Shown: piece after piece, positions 51,472-59,872 of the stretch
How positions within the stretch are numbered: position 1 is the stretch's first letter
How the letters are laid out: each line of letters begins with the position of its first letter
Assembly (NCBI RefSeq): GCF_008933165.1
Contig: NZ_WBVQ01000001.1
Span: forward strand, 496,001-560,000
Length of the DNA: 64,000 bases
Reading direction: 5' to 3'
DNA from: Phaeocystidibacter marisrubri
GTDB lineage: Bacteria > Bacteroidota > Bacteroidia > Flavobacteriales > Schleiferiaceae
Notes under the pieces: model-generated
Databases searched by the model: none
What the model was told of the DNA's origin: nothing
The model's input: the letters and a program-made list of their open reading frames with translations, nothing else
Position numbers and translations under genes: made by a program

Positions 51472-52188
51472 TTAGACGTTTGAAAACAGGTTTGGGGATT
51501 CGAGACACCAATCAATGGGCGATTTTCCCGAATCGACAAGGTACGCATTCGTTTTGCTGAAATGAGCGCATCCAAAAAATCCTTTATACGCTGAAAGAGG
51601 TGAAGGGTGAGGTGCGGTTAGAATGAGGTGTTTGTGATCCTCAATCAAAGTTGATTTAGAAATCGCATGACTTCCCCACAGTATAAAAACGACGTTTTTC
51701 TGTTGAGCGGAAATGTATTGAATGAGGGTGTCTGTGAGATCTTGCCAACCCGATTTTGCGTGGCTACCTGGTTTAGACTCTACAACGGTTAGACTCGAGT
51801 TCAACAAGAGAACACCTTGTTTGGCCCACGATTCTAAATTGCCCGAACTCGGTGTTCCACATCCTATATCATGTCCCATTTCCTTAATGATGTTCTTGAG
51901 AGAAGGAGGGATAGTGATGCCATTGGGAACGGAAAAGGCAAGGCCGTGTGCTTGGTTGGGACCGTGATATGGATCCTGTCCAACAATTACCACTTTGATC
52001 TCTTCTGGGGCACAATATTCCAGTGCTTTGAAGGTCTCTTCTTTGGGGGGATAAACCTTTTTGGTAGAAAATTCGTTGTCAATATAGTCGAATAGTGAAT
52101 CGAATGTAGACGGAGCATTTTTTGGAAAAATGGCATCCAACCAACGCTCGGGTACGTACTTACGTATGGACAATGTGGTTGTGGTCAT
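51472..52188 (-). CDS. ung: Uracil-DNA glycosylase
   Basis: 238-residue family 1 UNG that removes uracil from DNA. Catalytic Asp in VVIVGQDPYHGPNQAHGLAF near residue 68, uracil-binding GVLLLNSSLTV, FILWGSHA, and the minor-groove loop with the catalytic His in APHPSPLSAYKGFFG near residue 190. Full length. First of an ung-rmuC-GWxTD-rlmB run on the minus strand. Confidence 0.96.
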   Translation of the reverse strand: MTTTTLSIRKYVPERWLDAIFPKNAPSTFDSLFDYIDNEFSTKKVYPPKEETFKALEYCAPEEIKVVIVGQDPYHGPNQAHGLAFSVPNGITIPPSLKNIIKEMGHDIGCGTPSSGNLESWAKQGVLLLNSSLTVVESKPGSHAKSGWQDLTDTLIQYISAQQKNVVFILWGSHAISKSTLIEDHKHLILTAPHPSPLSAYKGFFGCAHFSKTNAYLVDSGKSPIDWCLESPNLFSNV

Positions 52189-52204
52189 GTAAAGCAGAAG
52201 AGAA

Positions 52205-52241
52205 TTTGTCTGAAGCGCTTACGCTATTTTGGCTACATTTG
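52205..52241 (+). promoter_or_regulatory. Possible promoter of the lipoprotein-ytxJ unit
   Basis: TACATTTG (52234-52241) is a perfect -7 box; a TTTG lies at 52205-52208 but the 25-base spacing is longer than usual. Start codon 32 bases downstream. Confidence 0.4.
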
Positions 52242-52273
52242 TCATTTATACAAAGAACAGAAAAATCACCAGA

Positions 52274-52399
52274 ATGAAGCGATTGACTTTTGCATTGATA
52301 GCAGCCTTAGGTCTTCTAGTAGCCTCGTGTGGATCTCATGAACCTTGCCCAGCATTTCAGGGTGACGCGGGTCAGCCTGACGTAGAGTACCGAGCATGA
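52274..52399 (+). CDS. 41-residue lipoprotein upstream of ytxJ
   Basis: Complete short frame: RLTFALIAALGLLVASC is a signal peptide with lipobox VASC (Cys about residue 19), leaving a mature peptide of only some 23 residues with a CPAF motif and a Gln/Asp-rich end. The stop overlaps the ytxJ start (ATGA), so it is translationally coupled. Function unknown; the coupling, a -7 box 32 bases upstream and a clean signal argue that it is a real gene. Confidence 0.65.
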   Translation: MKRLTFALIAALGLLVASCGSHEPCPAFQGDAGQPDVEYRA

Positions 52400-52737
52400 T
52401 GAAAGGTTTCATCGAGCTCACTTCGGAGAGCCAATTGGATGAAATTGATAGTGCTTCTCGGAATGGCAAGGGTGTGTTGATTTACAAGCACAGTACCCGT
52501 TGTTTCATTTCATCAATGGCACAAAGACGTTTGTCGGGGTTAGATACGGATGAAATTCCCGCTTACTATTTAGACCTGTTGAGGTATCGTTCTGTATCCA
52601 ATGCCATCGCAGAAAAGTATGGCGTGGGTCATCAGTCGCCTCAGCTACTATGGATAGTAGACGGAAAATGTGTGGAACACACTTCTCACGAAGGAGTGAG
52701 TTCAGAGGTAGTAGATACTTGGATGGAACATGCGTAA
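52396..52737 (+). CDS. ytxJ: Bacillithiol system redox-active protein YtxJ
   Basis: 113-residue thioredoxin-fold protein of the YtxJ (monothiol bacilliredoxin-like) family. The active site is HSTRCFISS with a single Cys (C36) where thioredoxins have CxxC; VGHQSPQLLWIVDGK is the cis-Pro strand. YtxJ co-occurs with bacillithiol genes and probably reverses S-bacillithiolation. bshA at 10772 supports bacillithiol use. Overlaps the next gene by 8 bases. Confidence 0.88.
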   Translation: MMKGFIELTSESQLDEIDSASRNGKGVLIYKHSTRCFISSMAQRRLSGLDTDEIPAYYLDLLRYRSVSNAIAEKYGVGHQSPQLLWIVDGKCVEHTSHEGVSSEVVDTWMEHA

Positions 52738-53503
52738 ATTTCTAACGATAGGAGTGGTATTGTTGAGTATGTTGGCAGAAGGTCAGATTGAGACAGATGC
52801 CGACTTTCGACGTACGGTCTATCGAGAGGAATTTTCAGTGGGTTTGATCTTACACACGCGATCTCCTTGGCCGGGAGTTAATTTTCGCCGACTTTCTTAC
52901 TCTGATGGTTACAATAAATGGGGATACGAGATAGACTACACCAGTTATCGTCATCCCAGAGAAATAAAATACCCAGTTCAAAGCATTTTGGGGAATTCTC
53001 GAAGCTTCACCTTTGGTAAAATCAATGATTTTTTTGCCCTGCGTGGAGGCTATGGACGGGAGAGAATCCTGTTTGACAAAACCGATCAGGGCTCGGTTTC
53101 CATTTCGCTTCAAACCTATGGCGGTGTCGCTTTGGGGTTTTTGAAACCGATTTATGTGGAAGTTCGAAAGGTTAGCGGTGATGGTACTTACATCGATGTG
53201 GTTGAACGCTACAATCCAGACGAACACGATAATGTATACGTATACGGTGAAGATTCTTTCTTCACTGGATTTAATGAAACCCAAATGCGCCTAGGCGTAT
53301 ATGGAAAAGTGGGAGTTAGTTTTGATTACAACTTCCTCGATCAACGCATCACCTCCATGGAAGTGGGGGCGATTTTTGATTACTACCCAAGTTGGTTTGG
53401 GTTGTATGAACCGGGTGGAGTTCCGGTAATGGCAGAAACGGACAACTTAGCCTTGTGGTGGCAGTTGTACGTAAGTTTCAACTTTGGAAACAAGTGGTTC
53501 TAA
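52730..53503 (+). CDS. Outer-membrane-type beta-barrel protein of unknown function
   Basis: 257 residues with signal peptide FLTIGVVLLSMLAEGQ. The rest is strand-rich with alternating aromatic residues (VGLILHTRSPWPGVNFRRL, RSFTFGKINDFFALRGGYG, GSVSISLQTYGGVALGFL, LWWQLYVSFNFGNKWF) and ends in a final aromatic residue, typical of BAM-inserted barrels. Family not assigned. It sits between ytxJ (8-base overlap) and lipA (no gap), suggesting one transcript but no evident shared function. Confidence 0.72.
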   Translation: MRKFLTIGVVLLSMLAEGQIETDADFRRTVYREEFSVGLILHTRSPWPGVNFRRLSYSDGYNKWGYEIDYTSYRHPREIKYPVQSILGNSRSFTFGKINDFFALRGGYGRERILFDKTDQGSVSISLQTYGGVALGFLKPIYVEVRKVSGDGTYIDVVERYNPDEHDNVYVYGEDSFFTGFNETQMRLGVYGKVGVSFDYNFLDQRITSMEVGAIFDYYPSWFGLYEPGGVPVMAETDNLALWWQLYVSFNFGNKWF

Positions 53504-54376
53504 ATGAGCACTTCAACAGAAGAAAATAAGACAAAGACAGGCAAGCCAAAATGGTTGCGCGTCAAGCTTCCAACCGGAGGCAACTACAAAAGCGTTCGCA
53601 AACTGGTAGATAATTACGATCTACATACCATCTGTGAAAGCGGACATTGTCCCAATATGGGAGAATGTTGGGGTGCGGGTACTGCTACCTTCATGATTGC
53701 GGGTAACACGTGTACGCGATCGTGTGGTTTTTGCAACGTTGCTACAGGTCGCCCAGATGCCATTGATTGGGATGAACCTGAGCGCGTAGCTCGTTCTGTG
53801 CGTTTGATGAAAGTAAAGCACTGTGTCCTTACTTCAGTAGACCGCGACGATCTCGCCGATGGTGGTTCCATCCTATGGGCTGAAACCGTCAAAGCGGTGA
53901 GAAGAATGAGTCCAGGGACAACCATGGAAACCCTAATTCCAGATTTTCAAGGGATTACGCGCAACATTGATCGAATCGTAGAGGCCAATCCAGAGATTGT
54001 TTCTCATAATATGGAAACGGTAAAACGCCTTTCCAGAAAGGTTCGTATTCAGGCGAAGTATGAGAGAAGTCTTGAAGTTCTTCGCTATTTGAAAGAGAGT
54101 GGAATTCACAGAACGAAGTCGGGCATTATGCTCGGACTGGGAGAAACAGAGGAGGAAGTAATTGAAACATTGCGCGACTTGAGAGCGGCGAATGTGGATA
54201 TTATTACACTTGGACAGTACTTACAACCAACCCCTAAGCACCTTCCTGTCGTTAACTTTGTTGAACCTCAACAATTTGATAAGTACAAAGAAATTGGTTT
54301 AGAAATGGGATTCAGATATGTGGAGAGCGGACCGCTTGTTCGGTCGAGTTATCACGCTGAAAAACATTTAGTGTGA
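53504..54376 (+). CDS. lipA: Lipoyl synthase
   Basis: Radical-SAM enzyme inserting two sulfurs into octanoyl groups on the lipoyl domains of dehydrogenase complexes. 290 residues. Auxiliary cluster C44-x4-C49-x5-C55 ([12 protein letters not shown]), radical-SAM triad C70-x3-C74-x2-C77 (CTRSCGFC), and the C-terminal VRSSYHAE Ser ligand motif. The ATG directly follows the stop of the barrel gene. No lipB alongside. Confidence 0.97.
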   Translation: MSTSTEENKTKTGKPKWLRVKLPTGGNYKSVRKLVDNYDLHTICESGHCPNMGECWGAGTATFMIAGNTCTRSCGFCNVATGRPDAIDWDEPERVARSVRLMKVKHCVLTSVDRDDLADGGSILWAETVKAVRRMSPGTTMETLIPDFQGITRNIDRIVEANPEIVSHNMETVKRLSRKVRIQAKYERSLEVLRYLKESGIHRTKSGIMLGLGETEEEVIETLRDLRAANVDIITLGQYLQPTPKHLPVVNFVEPQQFDKYKEIGLEMGFRYVESGPLVRSSYHAEKHLV

Positions 54377-54458
54377 AGTAAGGGTTAAGTTTTTCCCTTG
54401 TAAAACACACATTTTACCTATTTTTAACGCCTCAGAATCGCGATAACAAGATTTGTGT

Positions 54459-57400
54459 ATGAAAAATGGACGTTTACTCCTTGGTTTAGTTGGAATTAGC
54501 GTTGTTGGCTCAGCATTGTTTGCAACGCAGAGCTTACAAGCACGTTATACTCCTAGAGCAACTTCCTCGGGAGTTGAGGCTATTGCCGGAGCGGCAGAGT
54601 ATCTCAATTCACTTCGTGTAGATATCACAACGGGTACTGTTGATCCAAGAATGGAACAAGAGGCTCGCCGACAAGCTTCGGCTTTGTCGAGTAACAAAAC
54701 GCTTAATCTCCAGTGGGAGAGTCTAGGGCCAGCAAACTCTGGTGGTAGAGCTCGAGCTCTTTTGGTAGATCGCGATTCTTCTAACATCGTATATGCTGCT
54801 TCCGTAAGTGGTGGACTTTATCGTTCACGTACAAGCGGTTCATCTTGGATTCCAGTGAGTCCAATGGATGAAAACCTAGCAGTAGTTTCTATTTGTCAAG
54901 CGACAAATGGCGATATCTACTACGGTACTGGAGAATTCCCATTCATCGGTTACTTTGGTAATGGTGCTTCAAGTACTCCTGCTTTCATCGGTGGTGGTAT
55001 CTTCAAGAGTACCGATAACGGTAAGACATTTACTGTATTGCCGAACACGGTTCCTTCTAGCCCAACAACCAACGATGGTTGGGCCGCTGTTGGTGATATT
55101 GAAGCCGATCCAAATGATGCAAACACAATCTATGCCGCTACTCCAGGTGGTTTGCGTAGATCTCAAGACGGTGGCCAAACTTGGAGCATCGTTCTTTCTG
55201 GTTTCACTCGTGACTTCACAATTGACGTGAATGGTAACCTTTATGTAGATAATGGTAGCCGTTTGATGTACTCTTCTACAGGGAACGCGGGTGATTGGAC
55301 TGAACTTTCTTCAGGTTCAGGTATGGCAGGAACACTTCCTCGTACGCAAGGTCGTATGAGAATTGCGGTTTCGCCACAAGACCCTAACTACATCTACGTG
55401 GTTGAAGGTAATGGTAGTCAATTGAAAGGTGTGTACCGCTCCATTGATGCAGGTGCTACCTGGACTCAAATCGGAACGAAAGGTGCTCAGTTCGATCCAA
55501 TGTGTAGTGGTTCTAGCTGTCAAGGTATCTACGACCTACTTTTCTCCGTTAGTGCAAAAGATAAAAATAGAATTTGGTTCGGTGGTATTACACTTTGGAC
55601 CTGGTACAACGGTCAGTGGAGCCAAGTGAATACTACCAATGATTCTCCTGGTAACCCTTACTACATCCACTCTGACCTTCACGAACTTATTTCAGATCCT
55701 AAGAACCCAGACATTTTGTGGTTGGCGAGTGACGGCGGTATCTTTAAATCAAGTGACCACGGTGTAACTTGGGGAGAGCGCAACTTGAACTTCCGTACCA
55801 TTCAGTTCTACAAGTTCGGTTTGGGTCAAGATCGCAGCCTACTTGGCGGTACACAAGATAATGGTACTCAATTGATCGACGGTTCTCAAAACTTTGCTAG
55901 TTACAGCACGCGTTTGCAAATCAATAACAAGTTTGCAGATGGTGGTGAAGCTGAGATTTCTTGGTTGGTACCGAAGGTAATGTTCGGTGAAAACCAGAAC
56001 GGTGACCTTGGTCGTTCAGAGAACAACGGTGAGTCTTTCTCTGCTTTCTACGAAGGAAACATGAAGAACTTGTTCCAGCCTATGTCGGGTGGATTTGCCA
56101 ACTGGATTATGCCTTATGAGCTTTACGAAGACGATAACGACCTAGAGTCTATCGACAGTGTAATGTTCTACGCTTTCCCAGCTTCTCAAAGTCTTGGTTT
56201 CGGTAACGGTACAGACGTTACGTTTACATCTACTTTGTCCCGTCCTTATGCTCCAGCAGTATTTGATGCATCATCTTTTGAAATTGTAAGTGGAGCCCTT
56301 TCACTACAATCTGATGCAGCAGGTAATCTAACGGGTGACGGTACAGGAACGTTTGATGCTGCAACAGGAACTTACATGGCAACCTTCAATACAGCTCCTC
56401 TTGCTGAGATTGTAGTTACTTGTAACGTGAGCTACCCTGCTGGATCTGAGTTCCGCGTACCGAGTAAAACAGGTGGGCTTTTAATGGATGTTCAATTGAC
56501 ACAAACTCTTGGTGCTAACGATACCGCTTACTTCCAAGATGTTGTTCAATCCTTCTTGATTGCAGGTCTTACTTCTCACGATAACAACGGTGCTTTTGCC
56601 GGTGGTATTTGGATGACTCGCGAAGCACTTGACTTCAGCGGAACTCCAGATTGGTGGAAAGTTGCGCAGCTTCAAAACGGTGAATCTCCTTTGAGCATGA
56701 CCGTAACTTCTGATGGTGATATCTGTTACGTGGGTACCACTTCTGGTCGCCTTTACCGTATCTCAAATCTTGATGCTGCCCGCACCGACGATGCAGATAT
56801 CTTGTTCGATACTGTAGGTCAACCTACACCAGTTGCTGTTGATTTGATCCGCAGCTTTGGTAGAAACGTGACCAGTGTTTCTGTAGACCCTAACGATAAC
56901 GATCGCGTGATTGCAACTTTGGGTAACTACGGTCAAACAGATTACGTATACTACTCAACAAATGCTACCTCTGCTTCGCCAGTATTTACATCTAAGCAAG
57001 GTAACCTTCCAGCTATGCCAGTATATGCCTCTTCATTCGACAAGGGAGATGCAGGTGCGGTTCTACTCGGTACCGAGTTGGGTATGTTTGCCATTCAAGA
57101 TATTGATGCGGCAGGTACTCCACAGTGGACCAATGAGAACAACGGTATGCCTATGGTTCCAGTGTTTGAAATTGAGCAGTACCGCACAAACAAGTTGAGC
57201 CCAGCTGATACAACAATTGTAGAAGGTGATTTCTACATCGCAACTCACGGTAGAGGTTTCTACAGAACAGGTTCAACTCTTACCAACCGTCCGGTTTCTG
57301 TTGAGGAGAATGAAATGACATTCAATAACCGTGAGGAGTTGAATATCTTCCCTAACCCAGCGAAGACCAAGTCAACGATCGCATTCGAATTGAACGCAAC

Positions 57401-57587
57401 TTCTGAAGTATCGGTTACTGTGCGCGATTTGAATGGCCGTGTAGTTCGCTCTATCAACTACGGTAGAATGGGTGCAGGTGAGCAAACTGTTGAAGTGAAC
57501 TTTAACGGATTGAGTGCTGGTGCTTACATGGTGAGCTTGGCTAACGGTTCCACCATTAACACTGCAAAAGTGATTGTTCAGCGATAG
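54459..57587 (+). CDS. Large T9SS-exported protein with BNR/Asp-box propeller repeats
   Basis: 1042 residues from ATG 54459. A signal or anchor (GLVGISVVGSALFATQSL) is followed by propeller repeats bearing Asp boxes: STDNGKTFTV, SQDGGQTWSI, SIDAGATWTQ, SSDHGVTWGE, SENNGESFSA. Residues ~560-720 break the repeat pattern with a separate beta-rich region, then the propeller resumes. The end is a T9SS type A sorting domain (LNIFPNPAKTKSTIAFEL ... SAGAYMVSLANG). Such proteins are often called exo-alpha-sialidases or Vps10-like, but no sialidase active-site Arg triad is evident, so no activity is claimed. Codon use resembles the nqr operon, suggesting high expression. Ends at a strong terminator. 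Confidence 0.85.
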   Translation: MKNGRLLLGLVGISVVGSALFATQSLQARYTPRATSSGVEAIAGAAEYLNSLRVDITTGTVDPRMEQEARRQASALSSNKTLNLQWESLGPANSGGRARALLVDRDSSNIVYAASVSGGLYRSRTSGSSWIPVSPMDENLAVVSICQATNGDIYYGTGEFPFIGYFGNGASSTPAFIGGGIFKSTDNGKTFTVLPNTVPSSPTTNDGWAAVGDIEADPNDANTIYAATPGGLRRSQDGGQTWSIVLSGFTRDFTIDVNGNLYVDNGSRLMYSSTGNAGDWTELSSGSGMAGTLPRTQGRMRIAVSPQDPNYIYVVEGNGSQLKGVYRSIDAGATWTQIGTKGAQFDPMCSGSSCQGIYDLLFSVSAKDKNRIWFGGITLWTWYNGQWSQVNTTNDSPGNPYYIHSDLHELISDPKNPDILWLASDGGIFKSSDHGVTWGERNLNFRTIQFYKFGLGQDRSLLGGTQDNGTQLIDGSQNFASYSTRLQINNKFADGGEAEISWLVPKVMFGENQNGDLGRSENNGESFSAFYEGNMKNLFQPMSGGFANWIMPYELYEDDNDLESIDSVMFYAFPASQSLGFGNGTDVTFTSTLSRPYAPAVFDASSFEIVSGALSLQSDAAGNLTGDGTGTFDAATGTYMATFNTAPLAEIVVTCNVSYPAGSEFRVPSKTGGLLMDVQLTQTLGANDTAYFQDVVQSFLIAGLTSHDNNGAFAGGIWMTREALDFSGTPDWWKVAQLQNGESPLSMTVTSDGDICYVGTTSGRLYRISNLDAARTDDADILFDTVGQPTPVAVDLIRSFGRNVTSVSVDPNDNDRVIATLGNYGQTDYVYYSTNATSASPVFTSKQGNLPAMPVYASSFDKGDAGAVLLGTELGMFAIQDIDAAGTPQWTNENNGMPMVPVFEIEQYRTNKLSPADTTIVEGDFYIATHGRGFYRTGSTLTNRPVSVEENEMTFNNREELNIFPNPAKTKSTIAFELNATSEVSVTVRDLNGRVVRSINYGRMGAGEQTVEVNFNGLSAGAYMVSLANGSTINTAKVIVQR

Positions 57588-57611
57588 TATTCGCACACTT
57601 TAATACAGAAG

Positions 57612-57640
57612 AAGAGCCGCCATTGTGCGGCTCTTTTTTT
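57612..57640 (+). terminator. Terminator after the BNR-repeat gene
   Basis: Perfect 9-bp stem AAGAGCCGC/GCGGCTCTT, 6-base loop, seven T. It isolates this gene from gap. Confidence 0.92.
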
Positions 57641-57690
57641 ATTCTGTCTACCTCGAAGTTGTACTTTCGTATTCTCAATTTATCGCGCAC

Positions 57691-58677
57691 ATGATTCGAG
57701 TTGGCATTAACGGCTTTGGACGTATTGGGAGAATGTTCCTCCGGATTTCAGAAGCATCAAACGCTATTCGCGTTGTTCAAATCAACGATCTAGCCGATGG
57801 CCCTACATTGGCTCATCTTCTAAAGTATGATAGCGTTCATGGAAGATTCCCTGGTGAAGTAGATTTTGCAGATTCGCAGATTCAAGTAAATGGAAGACCC
57901 ATACGCTTGTCTTCTTCAAGTACACCTGCTGAAATTGAATGGAAGGATGTGGATGTGGTATTGGAATCTACCGGGAAGTTTAAGACCCGTCCAGATTTAG
58001 AACACCACTTGAGAGGTCATGTGAAGAAGGTGGTTCTCAGTGCGCCTCCTGCAGATGCAGAAGTTCCGATGGTAGTATTGGGAATCAATGATGAATTGCT
58101 CACCACACATCCATCCATCGTTTCTAATGCGTCGTGTACAACGAATTGTGCTGCGCCAATGATCAAGGTGATTCGCGAGAATTTTGGCGTTGAGCACGCT
58201 TATATCACTACTGTGCATAGTTTTACGAGTGATCAACGTCTCCATGATGCTCCACACAAGGATTTGAGAAGAGCTAGGGCTGCGACTCTTTCCATGGTGC
58301 CTACTACAACCGGAGCAGCAAAAGCACTTTCTAAGGTGTTTCCAGATTTAGAGGGAAAGATGGGAGGATGTGGAATCCGCGTTCCTGTTCCTGATGGTTC
58401 ATTGACCGATATCACCTTTACCGTTAAATCAGATACGACCGTAGAAGAGGTGAATGCCGCATTTAAAAAAGCCTCTCAGAATGAACTGAAAGGCTTTTTA
58501 GGCTATACGGCAGATCCGATTGTGTCCGCCGATATTGTGGGTTTGAAAGAGAGTTGTCTCTTTGATGAACAACTAACTTCTGTACTCGGAAAACAAGTGA
58601 AAGTAGTGGGCTGGTACGACAATGAAGTAGGGTATAGCAACCGCCTTCATGATCTCATCAGCCGCATTTCCAATTAA
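57691..58677 (+). CDS. gap: Glyceraldehyde-3-phosphate dehydrogenase
   Basis: 328 residues from ATG 57691, which gives MIRVGINGFGRIGR, the NAD-binding start; a longer frame upstream runs back into the terminator region. Catalytic Cys in SNASCTTNCAAP near residue 150, the phosphate site TTGAAKALSKVFPDL and the C-terminal GWYDNEVGYSNRL. A TACTTTCG box lies 23 bases before the ATG. Codons near residue 260-270 form a hairpin that works as a terminator for the opposite strand. The stop shares TTAA with the convergent redoxin gene. Confidence 0.96.
   Translation: MIRVGINGFGRIGRMFLRISEASNAIRVVQINDLADGPTLAHLLKYDSVHGRFPGEVDFADSQIQVNGRPIRLSSSSTPAEIEWKDVDVVLESTGKFKTRPDLEHHLRGHVKKVVLSAPPADAEVPMVVLGINDELLTTHPSIVSNASCTTNCAAPMIKVIRENFGVEHAYITTVHSFTSDQRLHDAPHKDLRRARAATLSMVPTTTGAAKALSKVFPDLEGKMGGCGIRVPVPDGSLTDITFTVKSDTTVEEVNAAFKKASQNELKGFLGYTADPIVSADIVGLKESCLFDEQLTSVLGKQVKVVGWYDNEVGYSNRLHDLISRISN
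58465..58499 (-). terminator. Redoxin-gene terminator lying inside the gap coding sequence
   Basis: AAAAAGCCT (58466-58474) with AGGCTTTTT (58491-58499), then one non-Watson-Crick position, then TCAG/CTGA, loop of six. On the minus strand the odd position is G-U, giving a continuous 14-bp stem followed by six T; on the plus strand it is a C-A mismatch. It lies 175 bases past the redoxin stop codon. Confidence 0.8.
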
Positions 58678-59867
58678 TTTCCCAAATAGATCTCTAATTT
58701 TTGCTCAAGTGCTTCGCCACGCAAGTTGGTTCCCAAGATGTAACCTTCACGGTCGATGAGTACAGTGAATGGAATACCTTCAATGCCATAAGAAGTAACC
58801 ACTTCAGAGTCCCATCCCTTTAAGTCGCTGACGTGATTCGGCCAAATCAAGCCGTCCTGTTGAATCGCATTTCTCCAATCCTCCCTAGGAAGACCCCTTT
58901 GATTCGGCAAACCATCAAGACTAACGGAATAGATGTCAAATCCTTTGTTCTTGTACTTGTTGTACATACTCACAAGGTGTGGGTTGTTTTGTCGACATGG
59001 CATACACCAAGAGGCCCAGAAGTCAATCAACACCACTTTACCGCGCAAATCCTTTAGAGCTCTTTCTTCTCCGAAAGGATCTTTTAGAGTAATGCTCGGT
59101 GCCAATGCCCCTTCTTGAATGCTCATGCGAGCTTGTTGGGCAGCACGCTGACGAGCAACGTTCTCGCGGAATTTCTGGATGCTATTGTGGTAGGTTTTCG
59201 CAATTGGGTGGTCGGGATATCTCGAAAACACACCGTTGTCGATGCGATAAAAGATATCAATGTCGGTTGAAGGGTTCAAGACAGGAGAATTTCCCACTTG
59301 GTGATAGATCACAAAGATGTTGGTGAGGTTCGTACTGTCGTCATTCACCATGTCAATCAAAGCCTGACGATGATTAATCATGGTGCTTTGATAGACTTGA
59401 TTGAGTCCCATGCGAACCTCTTCAAAATTCACACTGTCTCTGTACATCTTGTTGATGCCATCCAATGAGTCAAGCACGCTGATGGTGTTTCCCATTAGTA
59501 CTTGCTGCTCCTGAAGCAACTTGCTGTATTCGTTTCCTTCCACCGTGTAATGTAGGAAGGTCGGTGTGATGTTAATATCAAATTTCAAGGTGTCATTTGG
59601 GCTTGCCGCAAAACGGAAATTAACGTTTCCAGCAAACATCACATTGTAAATCCCATCTTCACCATTGGCCGGAATATCAGCGCTAAAGTGGCTCCCCGAT
59701 AAATCGAGAGTGTCTACTACCACTGTACTGTCACCCATCAATTGTTGGATGTAAGCAACATCATCTGTATTCACATTTCCTTCAATGTGAAAAGTCTCCT
59801 GATTCGATGTGTTCGAACAGGAAGAAAGCAATGCAATTCCTGCAATAGCAGCTAGATAAATTCTCAT
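58674..59867 (-). CDS. TlpA/AhpC-type redoxin lipoprotein with N-terminal DUF4369
   Basis: 397 residues. Lipobox LLSSCS near residue 17; a beta-rich DUF4369 region with FHIEGNVNTDDVAYIQQL; a helical linker; then a thioredoxin-like domain with active site FWASWCMPCRQNNPHL near residue 287 and cis-Pro in GIEGIPFTVLI. It would act on disulfides in the envelope; partner unknown. Follows gatB by 5 bases, so likely cotranscribed. The stop shares TTAA with gap. Confidence 0.88.
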   Translation of the reverse strand: MRIYLAAIAGIALLSSCSNTSNQETFHIEGNVNTDDVAYIQQLMGDSTVVVDTLDLSGSHFSADIPANGEDGIYNVMFAGNVNFRFAASPNDTLKFDINITPTFLHYTVEGNEYSKLLQEQQVLMGNTISVLDSLDGINKMYRDSVNFEEVRMGLNQVYQSTMINHRQALIDMVNDDSTNLTNIFVIYHQVGNSPVLNPSTDIDIFYRIDNGVFSRYPDHPIAKTYHNSIQKFRENVARQRAAQQARMSIQEGALAPSITLKDPFGEERALKDLRGKVVLIDFWASWCMPCRQNNPHLVSMYNKYKNKGFDIYSVSLDGLPNQRGLPREDWRNAIQQDGLIWPNHVSDLKGWDSEVVTSYGIEGIPFTVLIDREGYILGTNLRGEALEQKLEIYLGN

Positions 59868-59872
59868 GGAAA

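Noticed and set aside
54377-54420. AAGGG/CCCTT inverted repeat after lipA
   Set aside because: Only five pairs with a long loop and no T run; too weak to call a terminator.
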